Below, piece after piece: positions 1 through 8,769 of a DNA stretch of 64,000 nucleotides. The stretch is from JACKBK01 sp963707275 (GTDB lineage: Bacteria; Chloroflexota; Anaerolineae; JAAEKA01): positions 1-64,000 of the forward strand of contig CAVPPH010000005.1 in NCBI GenBank assembly GCA_963707275.1, read 5' to 3'. The notes beneath the pieces are model-generated. The model was given only the letters and a program-made list of their open reading frames with translations. It searched no databases and was not told the origin of the DNA. Within the stretch, counting starts at the first letter, position 1. Every line of letters starts with the position of its first letter. Both the position numbers and the translations under genes were made by a program.

Positions 1-902
1 ATTGGTGGAATGGACCGTCAGTTTGTCTTCTTCGAACCTGAAAACAACCCCCTTGTAGTTTTCCGAGGAGAGGATGGACATTCGGCGCAGCAGCATGGCG
101 AAGCGGGCCTTGTCTACTTTAATTTCGAAGCCTTGTTCTTTGCTGATGATATCTTCGTATTTGGGAAAAACGCCTTCGAGCAGTCGGATAATGATCGTTT
201 CGGTCTCTTTTTTAAAAACAATATTATTGTTTTTGATGACCACGCGCACGGTCCCTTCGGCGGCAAGAAATTTATTGACCTCGATGAGGCCTTTCTTGGG
301 AATCAATATGCCGGGTCCCGAGGGTAGGTCAACGTCCGCGGCAAAGGTATAATCGGCCGTGGAAAGCCGACTGCCGTCGGTCGACACCATCCGCACCAGT
401 TTGCGACCTTCGATATCGAGACGCTCCATATAGGTCCCCATAATGTGGGGCCCGCTTTCCATCCAGCGGGCCGATGGCCCCAGTTTGTTCGATCATTTTT
501 TTAGTTTCGCCAATCCATGTCAAAGAAATTGGGGTCTTCGATCCGAGGAATTTCAGGAAAATCATCGGGGTTCATTCCGACGATATGATATTGGACCTTT
601 TCGGTTCCAATTTCGATCCAATGATTTTCAATTTCGTTGATTTTTATTTCGTCGCTCGGATAATCCCGCACAATTTCGAAAAATTTCCTGGCATTGATGG
701 CAATACGACCCTCGGAGGCCACCTCGGCCTTAAAATTTCCCATAAAACCGGTCTCTAAATCGGTGGCGGCCAGGGTTATGCCGTCGGCGGTAGCTCGCAA
801 CAACACACTGGCTGTGATGGCAAGGTTGCTTTTACGACCGGTCAACCCCTGGATTCGAGACAAGACATCGACGATCTGGCTTTTGATAATGGTAAACTGC
901 AT
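1..902 (-). CDS. dnaN: DNA polymerase III beta subunit (sliding clamp), partial
   Basis: Encodes the ring-shaped clamp that tethers replicative and translesion polymerases to DNA. The N-terminal domain reads from an ATG at 902 (MQFTIIKS, RNALTGRKS-like segment, ATDLETG) to about residue 130, and later stretches (KKMIEQTG, HIMGTYMERLDIEG, LPSGPGILIPKKGLIEV, DKARFAMLLRRMSILSSEN) match the second and third clamp domains. The reading frame breaks near 520 and 455, but the motifs continue in other frames, so these look like sequence errors. The C-terminus lies beyond base 1. A GAGGAA ribosome binding site precedes the start. It is downstream of rdgC on the same strand with a 92-bp gap. The imuB-like gene in this window carries a clamp-binding motif, so this clamp is a plausible partner. 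Confidence 0.93.
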
Positions 903-994
903 GCTGTTTCCTCATCTTGCGACCGTAAAACCCGGGTCTTTCCGATACTGTAAAATGCTTAATTTATTATAATTACAAAATTATGAATCAAATT

Positions 995-2194
995 TCAAGC
1001 CGAAATCATCGCGCCCGCCGATTCTTTCAGCAAGCGCTGGAGGGTCGCCTTCAGCTTTTGAGCCAGTTTCTGATTGCGGGCATTGCGTGCCGTTCCCAGG
1101 CATCGGACGTGCGCAGCTTTACAAAATGGGAAAAGAGGCGCTTGAGGGTATCCACCGCTTGCTGGCACAGAGCGGCCTTTTCAATCAGGGCGCCTTCCAT
1201 ATCTTCCTTGGTTTCCAACAGGCGCACCTCCGGGGTTTTTAGACCGGAAAAACAAAGGCTTTCTCCGATCACGGTAAACTGCCACTCTTGTTCGCCGATC
1301 TTCATTCCTAAATTGAGTTCGGTAACCACCGCCCCTTTGCGCAGGGCGAGGACGCCCTCTTCCATTCCGGCTTCATCCCCTTTAATGGTGATGGTCTCCA
1401 GGGCACCGCCGGTTTCATTCTCGAGCACGATCCGGTTTCCGATCTCAAGCGAAAGGGCCTCCCGAGCGTTTGCAGCGATCTGGGACGGGTCGTTTTCGAT
1501 CGCAAACCACAGCCAACTCAAAAACTCGTGCCCCAGAAACTTGTAACGATTGTATGAGACAGATACATCCAGCATCGATTTAAACCGCGAATTTAGAGGG
1601 AGCCAGATTCGCCAGAACATCCCGCTCCCGGTCGGAGAGGCCGAACGTAAGATCGGCCAGCGTGAAAGGAAACAGACGGATCAGTTGGAGTTTGAAGGAC
1701 TTGGTAAAAAGCGTTTCCAATTCCTCGTTCGCATTCTTGAGGTTTGAAAAAAACCACAATTCTTCGTCTTCATAGTTCCATACGAGGTCATAGATGTTCG
1801 GTGTGGCAGGGACGCGCAGACTCAGAGAGTGGATCACCTGTTCCTTCAATTGTGTTTTTTCATTTTGGGATAAATATTCCCGCCCGGTTTCTTTGAGAAC
1901 TTTTTGAAGTTCCAGGGTGTAGTGTTTTTTGATGACCTTGGCCGGAATGTTTTTTTTATCGATCCGCAGGGAAAACACGATATGGGTGCCGACGATAAAA
2001 CGCGACCCTTCAAAATCAGGAAAATAGGGGTTGTAAAACGATGTCCAGCCCACAGCCATTTCCGCGTCTTCCCGGTCTATTTCTGTAATGGTGTTGTGTT
2101 TCAATGCGCGGCCGACCTGTTCGATCAACGGCTGGGGAAGCCGTCCCTCGACCCGGTAACGGGTCATCGAAACCGATGTTGAAAAAAAACCCAT
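995..2194 (-). CDS. rdgC: RdgC-like recombination-associated protein (frame-broken)
   Basis: RdgC proteins form DNA-encircling rings and modulate RecA. The N-terminal 200 residues show the family pattern: a short beta-rich start (SVSMTRYRVEG), a WTSFYNPYF segment where RdgC has its MGWVPP region, then AKVIKKHYTLELQKVLKETG and KTQLKEQVIHSLSLRVPA, which parallel [27 protein letters not shown] in E. coli RdgC. The frame breaks near 1600 and again near 1080, after which a basic C-terminus (NQKLAQKLKATLQ) ends at 995. Total length is about 395 codons, longer than the 303-residue E. coli protein. Start at 2194 is chosen for the AGGAGACG upstream, although an ATG at 2227 is also in frame. It precedes dnaN on the same strand and may be cotranscribed with it. 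Confidence 0.7.
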
Positions 2195-2279
2195 GAAAAA
2201 AATACGTCTCCTAAAAACCATATCCAACCAGGATGGGTCTTAAATAAATCTACCACATATGGTATGCATTCCAAAAAAC

Positions 2280-2516
2280 ATACGAAAATATAGTCTCTTT
2301 ATCTGTTTCTTACAAGCTCTATTTCTTATTCTATTAAAGATAAAAGCTAATAATAATAAGGGCTGTCAATAACACCAATAACCCATATATATATTTGAAA
2401 TTAATATAAAAAAGAATATGATTAAGCGGTGGATAAATCTGACAACCCACCGCCAATAACTTCGTCGTTGTGAACCAGAACCGCTCAGTCTGTTCATAAC
2501 CGCCATTTTATGAACA
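2280..2516. other. AT-rich intergenic region with DnaA-box-like repeats (possible oriC)
   Basis: The 366-bp gap between rdgC and the EndoQ-UvrD gene holds no ORF. Bases 2280-2425 are strongly AT-rich compared with everything around them and look like an unwinding element. Immediately after come a 7-bp hairpin (2426-2453) that includes GGTGGATAA, the reverse of TTATCCACC (8 of 9 match to a DnaA box), and a perfect 9-bp inverted repeat of TTATGAACA (2491-2516; 8 of 9 match to TTATNCACA). Proximity to dnaN supports an origin, but dnaA is not in view, so this is an inference. Confidence 0.4.
2491..2516. repeat. Perfect 9-bp inverted repeat TGTTCATAA / TTATGAACA
   Basis: The arms at 2491-2499 and 2508-2516 are exact reverse complements separated by 8 bases (CCGCCATT). 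Each arm differs by one base from the DnaA-box consensus TTATNCACA. It sits 45 bases before the EndoQ-UvrD start and could alternatively be a repressor operator for that gene. Confidence 0.6.
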
Positions 2517-2560
2517 AACTATTGAGGTGTCGCGCCTGCAGATGTCCGCACGGGGGATGC

Positions 2561-5500
2561 ATGAAGCCGCTTATTGCCGACCTGCACGTTCATTCGCAAT
2601 TTTCACGGGCAACCGCCAAAAATTTAGACATCGAAAATTTGTATATTGCCGCCCAACTCAAAGGGATTCACGTGGTGGGGACCGGAGATTTCACCCATCC
2701 GGGATGGTTTGACGAAATCAAAGGCCAAACTGGTACCGGAGGGCCAGGTCTATTCAAGCTGAGGGACGACTTGGTGCCGCTGCGATGACTGTGATCCAGG
2801 CGCCTCCGCGGGGCGGTGCGCTTTGTGCTGGTCACTGAAATCAGCAACATCTATAAAAAAGACGGAAAAACCCGCAAAAACCATAACCTGGTATTGTGCC
2901 GGACCTGGATGCTGCCGCAGCCCGTTCAATGCGCGGCTGGGATAAAATCGGCAATATCAATTCCGACGGACGGCCCATTTTGGGCCTGGATGCCCGGGAT
3001 CTGCTGGAAATCGTGCTGGAAACATCGGATGCGGCCTTCTGGTTCCGGCCCACATCTGGACCCCCTGGTTTTCGCTGCTGGGTTCAAAATCCGGGTTCGA
3101 CGTCTGGTGACTGTTTTGAGGATTTGACCCCGTATATTTTTGCCGTTGAAACCGGGCTTTCATCTGATCCGGCCATGAACTGGCGGGTGTCCCATTTGGA
3201 CGGGATGACCTTGATATCCAATTCCGATGCCCATTCCCCGGCCAACCTGGGCCGGGAGGCCAATCTTTTTAACACGGCGCTGTCCTATCCGGCCATTCAT
3301 GGAGGCGCTGCAAACGGGAGATCCGGCACCGGTTTCCGGGGGACCCTGGAATTTTATCCCGAAGAGGGCAAATATCATCTCGACGGCCATCGCAAATGCG
3401 GGTGTTCGTCTGCTGGCCGCAAAGACGCCAACACAACGGCAAGTGTCCGGTGTGCGGCAAACCGCTGACCCTGGGGGTTCTCCATCGCGTCGAAGCGCTG
3501 GCCGACCAGGCCCGGAGGGCGGCCGATCGCCCAATGCGCTACCTTACCACAGCCTGATCCCTTTGTGCGAAATTCTGGCTGAAATTTTAAAGGTTGGCCC
3601 AAAAAGCCTGCGGGTTCAGAAGGTTTATCGGCGTTTATTGAAGGTCCTAGGACCTGAGATTCATATTCTGCACGCACTGGAAATCGAGCGTATTGCAGCG
3701 CGGGGGTGCCGCTGCTGGCAGAGGCGATCGACAAAATGCGCCGGCAGGGGTCGACATTGCCCCCGGTTTCGATGGTGAATTTGGCCGAATTCGGTTGTTT
3801 ACGCCCGAAGAGCGCGCCCGGCTCAGTCGGCAGCCCGCTCTTTTCACCTTGACGTCCCCCCCTCCGTCGCCTGAAATACACCCGGTTCAGCCGGCCGGTT
3901 CTGACCAAACATCCACGGCCGTAAATGAGACGTCACGGGCGGAGACGGTCCGGAACCCGGAGACGATCGAGGCCAGCCCTGTATCGCAGGCCGTTGGTCC
4001 GGCGGATCTTCTCGGGGAGCTAAATCGGGAGCAACAGGCGGCGGTCGTCCACGCAGGCGGCCCCTTGTTGATCGTGGCCGGGCCGGGCACCGGCAAGACC
4101 CGTACCTTGACCCAGCGCATTGCCTATCTGGTGCAGCACCGGGATGTCAGCCCTGAAAACATCCTGGCCGTGACCTTTACCCACAAGGCCGGCCAGGAAA
4201 TGCGCGACCGGCTGGCACGACTTTTGCCAGCCCGGCACGCCGTCGCCCCGGGTCGGAACGTTTCACGCCCTTTGTTTCAGATATTGACCGCAGGCGAAAA
4301 CGGCCTGTGCCCCGACGGACCACCGACCGTGGTGGATGATTCGGACCGGGAAACGATTATGGGCGATGGCCTTAAAATACTTTCAGACAGCGGCGCTTGC
4401 CTCGACCTTAAGCAGGCGGCGGCGCTGACGAAAATCGTCGAGGCCAAACAGCGGCTGCTGGGTCCCGGGGATGACCTGGCACTCATCACCGAAGCCTCGC
4501 GGCTTCCATCCCTGCGGATAATTTACGCGCGCTACCAGGAATTGCTCGCAATCCAGGGGTTGTGTGACTTCGAAGATTTGATTTTAAAGGTGGTCAAGGC
4601 GCTCGAAACCGATCCGGTGCTCCGCGATCGCTACCAGCGACGGTTTCGGCATCTGTTCGTGGATGAATACCAGGATTTGAATGAGGGTCAGTACCGGCTG
4701 ATCCGGGCGCTGGCGCCCGACGGACAAAATCTGTGTGTGATCGGTGATCCGGATCAGTCCATTTACGGCTTCCGGGGATCGGACACACTGTTTTTTCAGA
4801 AATTTAAAAACGATTACCCCCGGGCGCAGGTTATCCATCTGGCGCGAAACTACCGATCCACCGAAACCATATTGGAAGCCTCTTTTCAGGTCATCCAGGG
4901 CGGTGGAAACAATAGGGCCCGGGTACGAACGTATTCCGGGATCAAGGGCGTGAGCGCCCTCCGTATTCTTGAGCTGCCCAGCGATCGGGCCGAAGCCGTA
5001 GCGGTGGGCAAAGCCATCGAACGTTTCGTGGGCGGCACGGGTTTTCAGGCCGTGGATTTTGGCAAACTCGACGGCGTCGACGCCGCTCCGCCGCGCAGTT
5101 TTGCCGACTTTGCCGTCCTTTACCGCACCACCGCTCAGGGCGCCCTGCTGGCGGAGGTTTTGGAAAAAGCCGGAATTCCCTGCCAGGTGGCGAGCCGCCA
5201 GCGGCTTTTCGAAACGTCGGGGGTGCGAGAACTGCTCGCTCTGTGGCGCATTGTCGAGGGCCAGGGGGTTTATGCTGACCTGGACCGAATCCGGCGGCTG
5301 GGGCCCGCGGGTGCCGGTACCAGAGTTTTTGAAGCGTTGAAGCGCTGGGGACTGGCCAATAAGATTCAGACTCCGGGAAGCGGTGGTCCACGCCCGGCGG
5401 TTTCCCATCAGTGACCTGCGTCCCCGGGGGCAGCTGGCTTTGTCCGATCGTCTGAAACACCTCGATCGTCTGAAAATCCGCCTGGCAGGCATGTCGCTGG

Positions 5501-6022
5501 TGCAAAAGCTGCAGTGTCTCCTGGAGGAGCCTTCGCTTGCAGCGACTACTCGCGGCCAATCCCGACTCGGACGAACTCCTGGCGCGGCTGAACGCTATCG
5601 CTCGCCAGTGCGGCAGCAACGTTCCGGATTTTTTTAAGGCCGTTGCCCTGCAGACCGACACCGACACCTATGACGGCCGCTGTGAAAAAGTGGCCCTGAT
5701 GACGATGCACGCCGCCAAGGGGCTCGAATTTCCGGTGGTCTTCATCACCGGCTGCGAGATGGATTATCTCCCTTTCAAGCGCTCCGAGGCCCACACCCCG
5801 GATGTCGCCGAGGAGCGCCGGCTCTTTTACGTCGCCATGACCCGTGCCAAAGAGGAACTGGTGCTGACCTACACCCGGAAGCGCTTCCTGTACGGTAAAT
5901 CCGTCGACCGGGCGATTTCGCCCTTTGTTAGCGACATCGAAGATCGTCTGAAGACGCTTACGCGCACCCGTGCCAGAAAGCAGCCGGGATCGCGGCAGGC
6001 CCAACTCAAGCTGTTCGGCTAG
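2561..6022 (+). CDS. EndoQ-type PHP endonuclease fused to UvrD/Rep-family helicase (frame-broken)
   Basis: The N-terminal half is an endonuclease Q-type PHP protein: MKPLIADLHVHSQFSRAT metal-binding start, TGDFTHPGWF, VTEISNIYKKDGKTRKNHN, the HIWTPWFSLLGSKSGF motif, LISNSDAHSP, GTLEFYPEEGKYH, a CPVCGK zinc-binding element and a DGEFGRIRLFTPEE end. EndoQ nicks DNA 5' of deaminated bases. One uninterrupted frame (about 3,770-4,230) then runs through a linker of about 80 residues into an SF1A helicase: GPGTGKT (motif I), GTFHALCFRY (Ib, out of frame near 4,260), FVDEYQD (II), GDPDQSIYGFRG (III), ARNYRST (IV), MTMHAAKGLEFPVVF and YVAMTRAKEEL (V, VI). About ten frame breaks occur, mostly before 3,700 and near 5,370-5,540, but every expected motif is present. 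Length is about 1,150 codons. Start chosen at the ATG directly before the PHP motif. Confidence 0.85.
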
Positions 6023-6071
6023 TGTCGGGAAAAGAACAAGCAACATCCTTCAGTTGAGGCCTGACACGACA

Positions 6072-7095
6072 CTAGCGCAGCAGCCCGAGATTGGGGCGGG
6101 TGAAAACCTCCGGCGGGGTGTCGAAAAACCGGCCCAGCAACGTTTCGACCTCCCCCATATCGCGGGTCTGGCGAAGGTTGCGCCACAGCGTGTGTCCGAA
6201 GCGGAAGTTGGCGGCGAAATAGGCGGCGAACCGATTGAACCGGCGATGGGCGGTGGCCGCGTCGAAATACGTGGGCAGCTGATCCTGCCAGGGTCAGGGC
6301 CGTGTCGCGATAGATGTGCGGCCCAGAGAGCAGGCCGCGGGTCCAGGCCGCAAACACCCAGGGCCTTGCGATTGCCAGGCGGCCCAGGGCCACTCCGTCG
6401 CAACCCGTGGTGCGAAGCATCCGTTCGCAGTCCCGGGCGTCGAAGACGTCCCCGTTGCCGAACACTGGAATGGCGACAGCGGCTTTGACCTTCTCAATGT
6501 ACGCCCATTTGGGTCTGCGGGCACGGACGTTCGGGGCCACCCGGGGGTGAAAGGTCAGCGCATCGGCGCCGGCGTCTTCGAAGCGGCGGGCCATGTCCAC
6601 CGCCGCCTGGGGGTCGTCCCGCCACCCGGTGCGGAACTTGACCCACAGCGGAAACCTAACCGCGCGTCTGACCGCGGCCACGATCCCGGCGGCCAGAGGC
6701 GGATACTTGAGCAGGGCCGCGCCGCAGGTCTGGCGACACACGGCCGAAACGCAGCAGCCGAAATTGATGTCGGCCCCGAAAAACCCCTCCCGCTCGATCC
6801 GTTCAGCCGCCGCGGCCATGACGGCCGGCTCGTTGCCGAAAATCTGGCAAACCAGCGTCGGCAGTTCCGCCGGGCGCCACATGAACCCCAGTGGGTTGCG
6901 GCCGTCGCCGTGGGGGACCGATTTCGCGGCGCACATTTCCGAAAAGAGCAGACCGCAGCCCCCGAACCCGGCCAGCAGCTCCCGGAACGCCACATGGGTG
7001 ATCTGGGCCATGGGGGCCAGCACCAGCCGGTTGGCAACCGTCTTGGTGCCCACCCGCAGGGGCCGGTTCAGCGCTTGCGCAAGCGTGGCGGTCAT
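6072..7095 (-). CDS. dus: tRNA-dihydrouridine synthase
   Basis: Flavoenzyme that reduces uridines in tRNA. The TIM-barrel start is clear (RLVLAPMAQITHVAFRELL), followed by the catalytic-loop region DINFGCCVSAVCRQTCGAALL, a KFRTGW segment, DALTFHPR, PVFGNGDV and GVALGRLAIARPW. The segment NFGCCVSAVCRQ is unusual because most Dus proteins have Pro after the Asn-x-Gly-Cys, here replaced by Cys, so the active-site cysteine assignment needs an alignment. The frame shifts near 6,280, after which the C-terminus (FAANFRFGHTLWRNLRQ) reads to a stop at 6,072. Start at 7,095 is supported by GGGAGG eight bases upstream. It is transcribed divergently from lexA, and the shared 178-bp gap holds the operator array, so it may be co-regulated. 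Confidence 0.88.
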
Positions 7096-7163
7096 CCTCA
7101 CCTCCCAACAGTTCGTCTCCAATCCTAAGCCGATTCGATCCATGAAGTTCAAACAAAAACAAT

Positions 7164-7223
7164 CATGTAAATAATAATTTACATGAATATTTACATTGAC
7201 ATTTACATTCTTGCCCGTATAAT
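7164..7223 (+). promoter_or_regulatory. lexA-operon promoter with four phased ATTTACAT operator half-sites
   Basis: Four copies of ATTTACAT start at 7165 (inverted), 7177, 7189 and 7201, exactly 12 bp apart. The first two form a perfect inverted repeat, CATGTAAAT-N4-ATTTACATG (7164-7185). The last two flank and overlap a consensus sigma-70 promoter: TTGACA at 7196-7201 and TATAAT at 7218-7223 with a 16-bp spacer. Binding at these sites would block RNA polymerase, as expected for autoregulation by the LexA-like repressor encoded 50 bp downstream. That LexA is the binder is an inference. The motif does not match the published E. coli, Bacillus or alpha-proteobacterial SOS boxes that I know. Confidence 0.7.
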
Positions 7224-7273
7224 GGGAGTATTCACACCGGAAAACGGCCGCGCAGAGGCCATCGGAGGCCGGC

Positions 7274-7912
7274 ATGCGAGCGAAACTCACCCCGAAACAA
7301 CAGCGTTTTTTGGAATATCTTCAGCAGATGATCGCCCGCGAGGGGACAAGCCCCAGTCTGAGGCGGGCGGCGCAGGACCTGGGCGTCAGCCATGCGGCCG
7401 TGGCACAGATCCTCAAGCAGATGGAAGCCAAAGGATATGTCCGACGGGAGGGGCGCTACAGTCGGACGCTTTATCTGTTGAGCCCTGCCCGGGAAGCTTC
7501 GGCTCTGCAGCGCTGGCAGGAGGTTCCCATCGTCGGGCGGGTCACCGCCGGCCTGCCGATGTACGCCCAGGAGGAATGGGACGGCAGCATCGTCCTCGAT
7601 ACCCGAATATTCCGCGGTCGGAACCTGTTTGCGTTGCGCGTCAAAGGCGATTCCATGGAGGGGGTCGGGATCCTGGACGGCGATCTGGCGATCTGTGAAC
7701 CGCGCCAGTATGCCCGCAACGGAGAAATCGTGGTGGCGCTGATCGGCGGCGAGGAGGCCACGGTCAAGCGCTTTTTTCTGCACGCGGCGCACATCGAGCT
7801 GCGGCCTGAAAATGCGCGCTATCCCGCCCAGCGGTACGGATTCGGCGAAATTTTGATTCAGGGCAGAGTCATCGGGCTTCAGCGAGGGCCGGATGTCATG
7901 CAAAAGCGCTAA
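7274..7912 (+). CDS. lexA: LexA-like SOS repressor
   Basis: A 212-residue transcriptional repressor with an N-terminal winged helix (residues 1-65: TPKQQRFLEYLQ, TSPSLRRAAQDLGVSHAAVAQ, KGYVRR) and a C-terminal S24 peptidase domain. The self-cleavage site is an Ala-Gly in RVTAGLP (about residue 92), the nucleophile Ser is in KGDSMEG, and the general-base Lys is in EATVKRFF. All expected catalytic residues are visible, so RecA-stimulated autocleavage is likely. It is the first gene of a four-gene operon with DUF72, imuB-like and dnaE2, typical of damage-inducible mutagenesis cassettes. The upstream operator array suggests autoregulation. It may be a second LexA dedicated to this cassette rather than the global one, which cannot be decided here. 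Confidence 0.92.
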   Translation: MRAKLTPKQQRFLEYLQQMIAREGTSPSLRRAAQDLGVSHAAVAQILKQMEAKGYVRREGRYSRTLYLLSPAREASALQRWQEVPIVGRVTAGLPMYAQEEWDGSIVLDTRIFRGRNLFALRVKGDSMEGVGILDGDLAICEPRQYARNGEIVVALIGGEEATVKRFFLHAAHIELRPENARYPAQRYGFGEILIQGRVIGLQRGPDVMQKR

Positions 7913-7918
7913 GTGGTC

Positions 7919-8761
7919 ATGAATACGCGTGCAGCAGCCATCGCCGCAACCCCTCCCGGCCGCTGCGGGTTTCGGGTGGGCACTAGCGGCTACTCGTACG
8001 CAGAATGGGTCGCCTTCGGGTTTTATCCCCCGGGGACAAAGGCGGGCCGGATGCTTTCGGTTTACAGTCAAACCTTTCCCATCACCGAGCTGAACTACAC
8101 CTGGTACCAGATGCCCAAGGCCCGGAGTGTCGAGAGCATGCGGCGCCAGGCGCCGGAAGGATTTAGCTTTACCGCCAAGCTGACCCGGACGCTGACCCAC
8201 GAGGTGGATCCCGGTCAGTGGCGCGGTCAGGTCGTTCAGTACCGGGACGGTATTGCGCCGCTGATCCAGACCGGCCAACTGACGGCGGTTCTGGCCCAAT
8301 TTCCCCCTTCCTTCGAGCGTTCCCCCGCAAATCGGCGCTATCTGGCCGGGCTGCTCGACGAATGCGAGGGCTTGCCGCTGGCGGTGGAGTTTCGCCACGC
8401 CTCCTGGGCCACCGACCGGGTTTTCGCCGAACTGGGGCGGCGCCGCGCCACGCTGGTGGCGGTGGATGCACCGGCGCTGCCGGGCCTGTTCCCCGCGCTC
8501 GATGTCGTTACCAACCCCGAGCTGTGCTACATCCGCTTCCACGGTCGCAATGCCCGGGGGTGGCGTTCGGGCAACATGCAAAAGCAGTTTGATTACGACT
8601 ATTCCGACGCCGAGCTGGAGGCCTGGATCGAGGGGAGGCTCGGAAAAATGGCCGGATGCGCGCGCAGCGGGGTGATCTTTTTCAACAACCACGTGCGGGC
8701 TCAGGCGCCCCGCAACGCCGAGCGGCTGCGCTGTCTGCTGGCCGCCCGGGGAATGGGGTGA
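7919..8761 (+). CDS. DUF72 (YecE-like) family protein
   Basis: About 280 residues with a DUF72 TIM-barrel-like fold: FRVGTSGYSYAEW near the start, FYPPGTKAGRMLSVYSQTFPITELNYTWYQMP, FSFTAKLTR, AVLAQFPPSF, AVEFRHASW, YIRFHGRN and VIFFNNHVRAQAPRNA. The biochemical role of DUF72 is unknown. It begins 1-7 bases after lexA (GTG 7913 or ATG 7919) and ends 8 bases before imuB, so it is surely cotranscribed with them. In this position other mutasome operons carry imuA, so DUF72 is a candidate accessory factor for translesion synthesis here. That role is inference from context only. Confidence 0.9.
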   Translation: MNTRAAAIAATPPGRCGFRVGTSGYSYAEWVAFGFYPPGTKAGRMLSVYSQTFPITELNYTWYQMPKARSVESMRRQAPEGFSFTAKLTRTLTHEVDPGQWRGQVVQYRDGIAPLIQTGQLTAVLAQFPPSFERSPANRRYLAGLLDECEGLPLAVEFRHASWATDRVFAELGRRRATLVAVDAPALPGLFPALDVVTNPELCYIRFHGRNARGWRSGNMQKQFDYDYSDAELEAWIEGRLGKMAGCARSGVIFFNNHVRAQAPRNAERLRCLLAARGMG

Positions 8762-8769
8762 GGTGGGAG

